Shown piece by piece: positions 56,953 through 64,000 of a DNA stretch of 64,000 nucleotides (position 1 is the first letter of the stretch; the number at the start of each line of letters is the position of its first letter). The stretch is taken from assembly GCA_963580455.1 (NCBI GenBank), contig OY756969.1, positions 11,051,501-11,115,500 of the forward strand. Reading direction: 5' to 3'. Origin of the DNA: Euonymus europaeus (lineage: Eukaryota; Streptophyta; Magnoliopsida; Celastrales; Celastraceae). The notes below the pieces were generated by a model. The model saw only the letters and a program-made list of their open reading frames with translations, was not told where the DNA came from and did no database searches. Both the position numbers and the translations under genes were made by a program.

Positions 56953-58599
56953 ACATTTTACTTGTGTGAGTTCTTTAGTTAATAGTTCTATTGTCGTTGA
57001 AATTACCGTGCTCTGTTACGTCTTATCTTTTTTACATCTAGTATGAGTGACTAAGGTGTGTTCTAATCCTTTCATATGAGATAATTGTCAAGTTTGGCCC
57101 AGCATTTCTAAACAGCATTTGCCGTTCGAGTCAAACACAACGTACTAGCTCGTGTTTGGAGAACCACATTCCTATGCATTTCTGCTAGCTTTAGACAAAA
57201 TGCAGTTCAGCATCAAAAGAGGGACTAGGGTGTACATCAGTTCAGACCTTCACGCGAATCGACTCGAAAATGGTCGACCAGTCTTCTCCGTCTGCAGAAA
57301 GGTACTGATCTGCCTCCCCATATCTCTTTCTCTCTCTTTCTCCCTCTAGTCGTCTCTCAACTTCTCTCTTAACTCGTCTTTGTATCGATTTTGACAGTGT
57401 TCATGGACGAATAGACGAACGGCCGCTCCTCCACCTGATGCGAACAGGACAGGTACAAATCTGCTGCCTTCGTCTCCCTCGTATACCACTTGTAATTATT
57501 TGTTTGATTTGCTTGTATTATTGGATAATTTTTTCATCTAAGACATGGATGAATGCCTAGGTTTCTGGACAGTGTGATTTCTTGCTCCATATAGGAGAAA
57601 TCGTTGCTCTTGTACTTTTTCTTTCTTTGCCGGATTTGGAAACTAGTCAAATTTTAGTTTCTCTTTATAGCTACATCGTTTAGTGACAGAGAAACCTGTA
57701 TGTGTATCTGAGTATCATTAGTACTATAATTTGCTTAAAGCATCTTTGACTAGTCAAAATCACCATGCGAGACCATTACTCCTTCCCAGTGGCCTTTGAA
57801 ATTTGATTTCCAGTATTCTTTTCTATGACTGATGGATTACCTTCTCTTTTGCATATTATTCTTTCTTTCATTTTATGATAAAAATGTGCAGGGGAGTGGT
57901 CTTTTTCTAACGTATTGATGAGAAATCTCTCGTGAGGTCAAAGTCTTGCGCTTTGTATGAGCTACATTGCATGTACATTTCACTTATGTTTCAATCTTCA
58001 TTTCGATAATGTCCCTGCTAGGTTGCTTGCCTCATTATGTCATATATATCATTAGATTCGTAAAACCGATCAAATATAAACATAATTTTTTCAAATTTTT
58101 TTAAAAATGTCTTGTACCCCAAAAGCTTAGGTCCTTATTTTAAGTTCTTATTTTATGTCCTTATAAGAGAATTCCCCTATATATATATATATTTGGGTTC
58201 TTGGTGGGTAATCGAATAAATAAATTTACTATCAATTTAACATTTATGTAGATCGCTTTTTTTAAGGATAACATGAATGTAGTCTAGCCACGCTTAGATT
58301 AGTTTGTAGTTCAAAACTATTGCTCAGCTTTATTATTAATTGTTTGTGCCTTGCTAATGTTCCAATTAATTGGTTCCTACTATTCTAATGTTGAGGACAT
58401 CCAGAAAATGTATTGAGTCCATGAGCTGTTTAATGGGGGTGCTATATCATAAAGTGGCATTGTCGTTGCTATTTTTTTATGCCCATACTTGAGGGTTTCT
58501 TGTTCTTAGGCTTTTTTTTCACAGTATTAAATGTTTTGATTCTATCGTTACGCCTACATTTGTTCACTTACTGTTTATGATTGTATCGATGCTATTAGT
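56953..58599. other. Non-coding; presumed upstream part of the Harbinger element
   Basis: Pyrimidine-rich and AT-rich sequence with only short unrecognised frames (57152-57349). A short (TA)n run lies near 58178. Terminal repeats for the Harbinger element could not be located. Confidence 0.35.
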
Positions 58600-59437
58600 A
58601 TGAGTACCCCCCCCGCACGCCCTCCTACACAATCAAGTTCGGACAAGGCAAACTGGGACTCTGCTCAGACTAGAATTTTTGTGAATCTCTGTGTTGAACA
58701 AGTGAGGGCAGGGAGGAGGCCTGACTCTCATTTCAACAAGAAAGGTTAGCAGAAAATCGTAGCCGATTTTGCCGAACAAATCGGTAAGCGCTATGGTCAA
58801 CCCCATATGAAAAATAAATGGGACAATCTCGAAAAAGAGTACAAGTTGTGGCAAAATTAAGGACCCGAGAACTTGGAACAATTGGAGCTACTATTTGGTG
58901 GTCTTTGTCCGACCAGTGAATTTACTTACATACATGGGTCATCATCTAGGCGGGGGGACGATGTAGAGCATCAACCAAGGACTAGCATTGGCGACAATAT
59001 TCAGGTCAATTCCGTTGGCACCGGAGAGTCCACTGACACAGATTATGACAACACCAATGATGTTGAGGTTGAAATAAATAGCCCCTCAATTACGCCAGTT
59101 CAACAGAGGTGAAGGTCGCTCACACCAACATATCGCTGCAAGAAGAAGCATAAGGCAGCTGATGTACGTGCTGACATCAGTGCGTCACTAGACAAGTTAG
59201 TTTTTGTTGTCAACAGCAAAACAAATTCAATTGCAAGTGCACCTGAGGGAGGGAATAAGGCTGAGATTGTTGATTGCTTGCGGATTCTTGAGGACATTCT
59301 AGAGGTGGCAAGTGGGGGACCCTTGTTGGATTTTGTTTTGTTGCTTTTTCAGAATAAGGTGAAGAGTGAGTACTTCACCAGTATCTACCGCAAGGATTGG
59401 AGGTTCAACTGGCTGCTTGCTGAGTTCAAGAAATAGG
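58600..59437 (+). pseudogene. PIF/Harbinger ORF1: MYB/SANT-like DNA-binding protein
   Basis: The ATG at 58600 opens a frame with a MYB/SANT-like (Myb_DNA-bind_3, PF12776) domain: NWDSAQTRIFVNLCVEQVRAG, then HFNKKG, KIVADFAEQIGKRYG and HMKNKWDNLEKEYKLWQN. It continues with a Ser/Asp-rich linker and a C-terminal helical part (LRILEDIL, YFTSIYRKDWRFNWLLAEFKK). Stops: TAG at 58747-58749, in place of the usual Trp; TAA at 58858-58860; TGA at about 59110. Such proteins are the accessory partner of PIF/Harbinger transposases, and similar host genes exist (L10-interacting MYB type). The neighbouring exon at 59980 favours the transposon reading. Confidence 0.75.
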
Positions 59438-59979
59438 GGGTGGTGCTACTAACAACTGAAAGCGGACATAAAGAGTTTGTTTTACATTTACTACTTACCT
59501 TGAACTTTACAGTTTACTGGACTTTGTTGAGGGACTTTATTTACTTCTTTTATCAGCTTTTTATTGGGATTTTTTAAGCTTTGTTTGTACTGGACTTTTT
59601 TTAAATCACTTTGGACAATTTTGTCTGGACTTATTAAGCTTTGTTTTTACTGGAGTTCGTTTAATTATGAGTTTTGTATTGAAATTAAAGAGCTATTTTT
59701 GCTAGACATGTGCAGGTTATGAGCTGTTTTTACTAGACCTTCTATATTTGTGAAAGGAATTGTTTAGGAAGCGTGAGCTGTTATTGCTATGTTTGGGATT
59801 TTTTAAGCTTTGTTTGTACTGGACTTTGTATTGCGAATTGCCTTCTGGATCTTTATTTTTAATATGGCTTACAATGTTGCTTATGGACTTGGGGTATGCA
59901 TTTGTTTTGGTATTTCTGTTGATAGGAACATATAAGTTAATTTTGAATTGTAGCTAACCGAAAATTATTTTATCAGGTT

Positions 59980-60141
59980 ATGGATAATAATGCTGATGAA
60001 AATGACCAGTATAATTTGGTTGACTTTGCGATTATCGCGGTGGTGATGGCTGCTGCAAGTGAGTCTTTAGGTTGGGTAACGCGAGGACCTTCTCGGACAT
60101 TGGCCCAAACATGGCGTAAGTATATAACTAAAGTGCCTTGA
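59980..60141 (+). pseudogene. PIF/Harbinger transposase N-terminal exon (probable)
   Basis: ATG after a TATCAG acceptor-like site. It encodes an acidic start (DNNADENDQ) and an Ala/Val-rich hydrophobic helix, ending in an in-frame TGA after 53 residues. Position and composition fit the first part of Harbinger transposase genes. The DDE domain is absent, so the element is truncated or the rest was lost. Tentative. Confidence 0.4.
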
Positions 60142-61520
60142 TTTAAGGTCCATTCTACCATGGTTCTGGTATTCCGTTGGTTTACTCGGTCATAATGATT
60201 TCCCTACTCTTCTTCACATACTGTGTCAGCCACTTTAGGTTGGGAATTAGGGATAATTGGCGCATGGAACCACTTATGTGATGAACCATTAGGGACACTA
60301 TCCAGTCTTAGTTATGAATTAATCTTAGAATTGAACTTAGTTTGAGTTTAGGCTCTCAATTGCAACTTACATCCCTCTGCACTTCGTCACATGCAACTAA
60401 CAATGAGTGGGATATCTTAGTTGGGCATTTAATTTAATAGTTTCATTATATGTAGACCAAATTAGAGAAAATCAATACAGATTATAGGTTAGTAAATTGG
60501 GTGGTTTATTTGAGTGGTGAGGCATGTATATTTTGCATACAGTTAACCAAATCAACTAACTACCATAAGCAATTGATTTGACACAAGAAGTGAGCATGCA
60601 AATAAAATAAAAATTGATTTGTCTTTTGCATTAGACCAAAAGGGACCCATGCAAAATATTTGTTTTGTAACTTTAATTTTTTTCTTTTTTATAGTATTAG
60701 ATTATTAGAAAAACTTTTAAAAAAACTGGTCAAAACTCTCCATTCAAATTCTTTTTAAACTTTTACTGTGGCTGTAAAAACAATTTCATTATTAGAGAAT
60801 ATTTCATGCTAAAGAATATATTCCTCGGCAGAGAATATCAATAATTATCTATGTCAAATTTGGTCTTTTGTTATTGGTGCTTATTTATTGAGGGTTCCCA
60901 TTTTTTGAGTGTAAGGTGAGCCTGAACGCAATTCATAAGTCTTTCTTGGTTTCACGTGTTGTTGTTTTAGCAGCCTATTTCTTTTATCACCTCTAATGCA
61001 CTTTAAAATTTTCAAGCCCATTGGCGAAGTTGTTTGATCATGGTGAGTTCATTGTTCTTTTATTTCCTCTTCCAATGTACTACAACATTATAAAGTTTAT
61101 TACAATGGTGGTTTGCCAAAATATTGCAGGATGTGATACCCTTGCATGTGCGGTGTGTGCTATTATTTCTTTCACTTGTTGTTGACTACGACTGGTAAGT
61201 ACATTTTCTTTGACATTTGTTTTTCATCCTTAAAGTTTGAAAGCTCGACTTTTGCAAGCAATGCCTTGCATGGAAGATATATTTTTCATGTCGGTCTACA
61301 CCCATTTACTATTTACATGCATTTTGTTGGAAGAATCATATCATTTTGTTCCATTGTTCCAGCTAAATTTTCTGTACCGGCTGCTATTATCCCCTGTGGA
61401 TACAAAGTCAAACAAATGGACTATATATTTGACTTTCACTTGCCAACCGTTTCAATCGAGAAGGTTAGTACAAATATTAGCGGTTTATTTTTTAGAAGGT
61501 AATTTCCCTATGTTAGCGAT
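60142..61520. other. No gene recognised
   Basis: AT-rich sequence. The + frames at 61146-61502 and 61237-61590 overlap, are hydrophobic or Cys-rich and match nothing I recognise. Confidence 0.35.
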
Positions 61521-61523
61521 TGC

Positions 61524-61905
61524 GTGCGCACTAAAGTTAAATTATATTGTTCTCATGATGACTTCATCACAAGCGAAACGAAGCAAGTAGACAATCTTAT
61601 GGTTGAATCCGAGGAGAATATCGCAGATTATGTTAGAAGCGAATTTGAAAGCGATATGGTAAGATGTTTAATTCAAATAACATATGAATTTTTTTGTGTT
61701 AGGTTCAAATAAATATTCATTAATTTATAATAGCATTTAATACATTTACAGGTGTTCAAATTACGCCAATCATTGATCGATTGGGTTCAACAAACCTGAC
61801 GCAATTTGGCATATATCATCATTGTCAAAAGATCAGATATTGGTGGATTCGATAAAAAAATACAGATTACAATTCAAATTTGATCATGGTGGCAACTACC
61901 AAAGC
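61524..61905 (+). pseudogene. MULE/FAR1-OTU-like transposase, N-terminal exons
   Basis: Two pieces read like the start of plant MULE transposases of the FAR1/OTU-associated kind. The first is 61550-61670 (VESEENIADYVRSEFESDMV). After an AG near 61751 comes VFKLRQSLIDWVQQT, a TGA at 61798 in place of a conserved Gly codon, RNLAYIIIVKRSD and WWQLP-like sequence. Between them is an apparent intron (61660-61751). The element stops at about 61905, where the copia integrase begins on the other strand. Assignment is by motif resemblance. Confidence 0.5.
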
Positions 61906-63650
61906 GTAAAACTCTCAACAAACGTCTGATCGGAGTATCTTGATTTTTTAGCTAGTCTGATTCTCCATGACTTTCTTCCAACTCACAAACGTCTCTAGGA
62001 CTTCATCTTTACATCTCATGGTGTAAACCTATAACCACCTAGAATATTCATCAACAAAAGTCACAAAATAGTGTTTCCCTCTAAATGATGCATTCTTGGA
62101 AGGACCCCAAGCATTTGTGTGCACATAATCCAATATCCCATTAGTCTTGTGGATAATTGTCCCAAATGTAGCTCTTTTTTGCTTGCCCATAACACAATGC
62201 TCACAGAAATCTAACTTGAAGGCAGCAACACCTTTCAATAAACCTTGTTGAACAAGATCATGCAAAGATTTTTTACCTGTATGTGCCAACCGCATATGCC
62301 ATAATTTGGTAGTCAACTTGGCTACAGAATCTATAGCCTCGGTAGTAGCTGCTACTAAGCCTGTAATTGTATTCCCTTTCAAGTAATACAAGTCACTCTC
62401 ACGAGTGCCTTTCATTAAAACCATTGCTCCAAAAATTACCTTCAAAATGCCATATTGAATAGCAATCCGATTACCTTCGCTTTCCAACTGATCGATGGAG
62501 ATGAGGTTCTTCGTCATCCCTAGGACATACCTGACATCCTTTAACTCTCTGACCACTCCATCATGTAACTTCAAATGGATGCTACCAATCCCCATAATCT
62601 GACAAGGTTGAGAATTCCCCATCAGAACAACACCATTCTCCAACTTATCAATGCTAGAGAACTAGTCCCTATTGGGAAACATGGAACGTAGCCCCAATAT
62701 CTAAAATCCACTCACTAGAAGTTGCGGAATAAACAATTGATGAAATGATCATTGAGTAGTTCGAACCCTCATCTTCATCCTTTTTCTGAGCAACATTAAT
62801 TGACGAAGAAGTGGAGTTATCCTTCTTCTTTGCCACCTTTGGAAAATCTTTCTTCCAGCGCCCTCTCTCATGGCAAAAAGCACACTCATCCTTAACAAGC
62901 TGTCGTCCTCCTCTTGATTTGGATCGACCCGAGAGGAACTACCACCAGATTTCTTTCTATCTCTCAACCTCCCATGTATTGCCAATAATGCCTTTGATTG
63001 TGAATCACGCGATGCCCTTTATCCTTCTTTCTGAACTCAAAATTCAACAATGTTGTAGACACTTCATTGTAGTTTAGTTCTGTCTTCCCATATATCAAAG
63101 TGTTGAAAAAAATTCTCAAACTCCTCAGGAAGTGAATTCAACAACAATAAGGTTTTCACCTCATCCTTGAAAATTTCTTCTAAATTTTCGAAGTTAGCAA
63201 GCAATTTAGTGAACTCATTCAAGTGCTCACCATAGATGCACCCCTTCTCATAGTGAAGCGATAAAGCTTCTTCAACAAATGGAGACGATTCTCGATGCTC
63301 TTTTTCATGTACTTATCCTCCAAAATATGTCACATCTCCCTAAAGAAACTCACATCAAGTACCAGATACTTCAAATCCCTCACTGAGCAATTTTGGATAG
63401 TACCACATGCACGCTTGTTCATATGTGCCCACTCTTTATCATCAATGTCATATGGCTTGTCTTCCAGCACTTCATCAGGATATTGATGCGCTAGGGCATC
63501 CATCACCTTGACATGCGATAGACCGAAATTGTTTGACCCATCAAACTTCTCCACATCCAAAGGCTCCTTTGAAACAATCCTAGATTGCCTACCCAAAGCC
63601 TTCCCACCTTTGCCTTTAGTAGACTCAACCTTCTCATCACTAGACAACCT
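61906..63650 (-). pseudogene. Ty1/copia gag-protease-integrase (Tork/Tnt1-like), truncated
   Basis: Reads leftward from the Met at 63647. Gag has VSKEPLDVEKFDGSNNFG, LEDKPYDIDDKEWAH and, after a TAG near 63327, HILEDKYMKKSIENRLHLLK. A zinc-knuckle remnant (CAFCHERGRWKKDF) lies near 62870. The protease motif reads WILDIGATFHV near 62690-62725; Ser is usual after the Asp. Gag-pre-integrase (TTKLWHMRLAHTGKKSLHDL, CEHCVMGKQKRATFG) is followed by the first integrase block (LDYVHTNAWGPSK, FVTFVDEYSRW). The second Asp region (RSD) lies near 61930 with a TGA beside it, and homology ends at about 61906. RT and RNase H are missing. Confidence 0.85.
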
Positions 63651-63864
63651 TAATCAAATTTGATTTCAGCACAAACAAGACAAGAATCCCAATTATAGAT
63701 AACAATCTCAACAAAAAGTCAAGGCAATAGCAACCCAAAATCAACACAAAATTCTCACAGGAATTTTATCAAACACCTTGTGGCCACCAACGTCTCAAAT
63801 TCTCCACCCAAGTATAAATCTATTTATAATCAACCAAAGAGAACCCCAAGATTACAAACCTTAA

Positions 63865-63876
63865 GCTCTGATACCA
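63865..63876 (-). other. Copia primer-binding site
   Basis: TGGTATCAGAGC on the - strand, 2 nt from the LTR end at 63879. Exact initiator Met tRNA type. Confidence 0.92.
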
Positions 63877-63878
63877 AT

Positions 63879-64000
63879 TGTTACAATTAGTAGCCCAATA
63901 TGCAATGGAATTGGCTCAATCGACGAAACCCTTGTTTGTCCAAACCAAAACAAGAACCACTCTAGTATGAGTAATCAAATATGTAGAGAAAGTAAAACAG
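63879..64000 (-). repeat. Copia 5' LTR, partial (runs off window)
   Basis: The + strand reads TGTTACAATTAGTAGCCC from 63879; on the - strand this is the LTR's 3' end (...TTGTAACA). The remainder lies beyond 64000. Confidence 0.8.

Noticed and set aside
61146..61590. Two overlapping frames of about 118 codons as a host gene
   Set aside because: Different frames share the same DNA, neither has a recognisable domain, and no consistent exon structure emerges.
1..64000. tRNA, rRNA or other structured RNA genes
   Set aside because: The tRNA-like strings seen (TGGTATCAGAG) are retrotransposon primer sites beside LTR ends; no cloverleaf or rRNA core was recognised by eye.

Overview
This window is plant nuclear DNA, most likely a eudicot with a large, repeat-rich genome. 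The evidence is the mix of families: Ty3/gypsy elements of the Tat, Tekay and Reina/Galadriel-like types, Ty1/copia, CACTA, hAT, Mutator/FAR1, PIF/Harbinger, Stowaway and LINE sequences, with initiator-Met-tRNA primer sites and spliced transposon genes. I see no convincing intact host gene, rRNA, tRNA or CRISPR. Almost every reading frame belongs to a mobile element and nearly all are broken. The species cannot be named from the sequence.

Regions, left to right. 1-3874: 3' part of a Tat-lineage gypsy element, with RNase H-integrase on + and the lineage's antisense accessory ORF on -. 4719-6930: accessory ORF of a second Tat element in the opposite orientation, then its tandem repeat, then an LTR fragment (from 6963). 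7659-13990: a CACTA element bounded by CACTA-type ends and a TTT target-site duplication (TSD), carrying a shortened TNP2 transposase and a spliced TnpA/Transposase_24-like gene. 14220-14408: an orphan CACTA end. 16487-16990: an RPA/DUF223-like fragment.

17320-33020 is occupied by Mutator-type sequence: a + strand plant-mobile-element gene (18330 onward) and a converging - strand FAR1/MULE transposase (30049-32650). The + gene is split by a nearly complete Tekay element (20158-29113, TSD CAGTG). The FAR1 pseudogene is split by a 424-bp Mutator-like MITE (30263-30686, 10-bp TSD). 33640-35150 is a tandem repeat whose second unit holds a 572-bp fold-back element (9-bp TSD) and a Stowaway MITE side by side.

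36274-36528 is a GC-rich minisatellite of about 61 bp, interrupted by a near-intact hAT element (36529-39769, TSD CCCTCTAG). 39796-44009 is a 5'-truncated chromovirus with its 3' LTR. 44560-46695 looks like a copia (SIRE-like) LTR piece. 46856-53219 is a heavily decayed Tekay-like element with 5' LTR and primer site. 53600-55972 is a truncated copia element on - with its 5' LTR, inserted against a LINE 3' end (55973-56952). 58600-60141 is a PIF/Harbinger pair (MYB/SANT ORF plus transposase N-terminal exon). 61524-61905 is a MULE transposase exon, cut by a second copia element on - whose 5' LTR runs off the right edge.

The genes form no pathway; they are layers of nested insertion. Insertion order can be read from the TSDs, and decay is dominated by TAG/TGA nonsense changes of the kind expected in methylated, silenced DNA.
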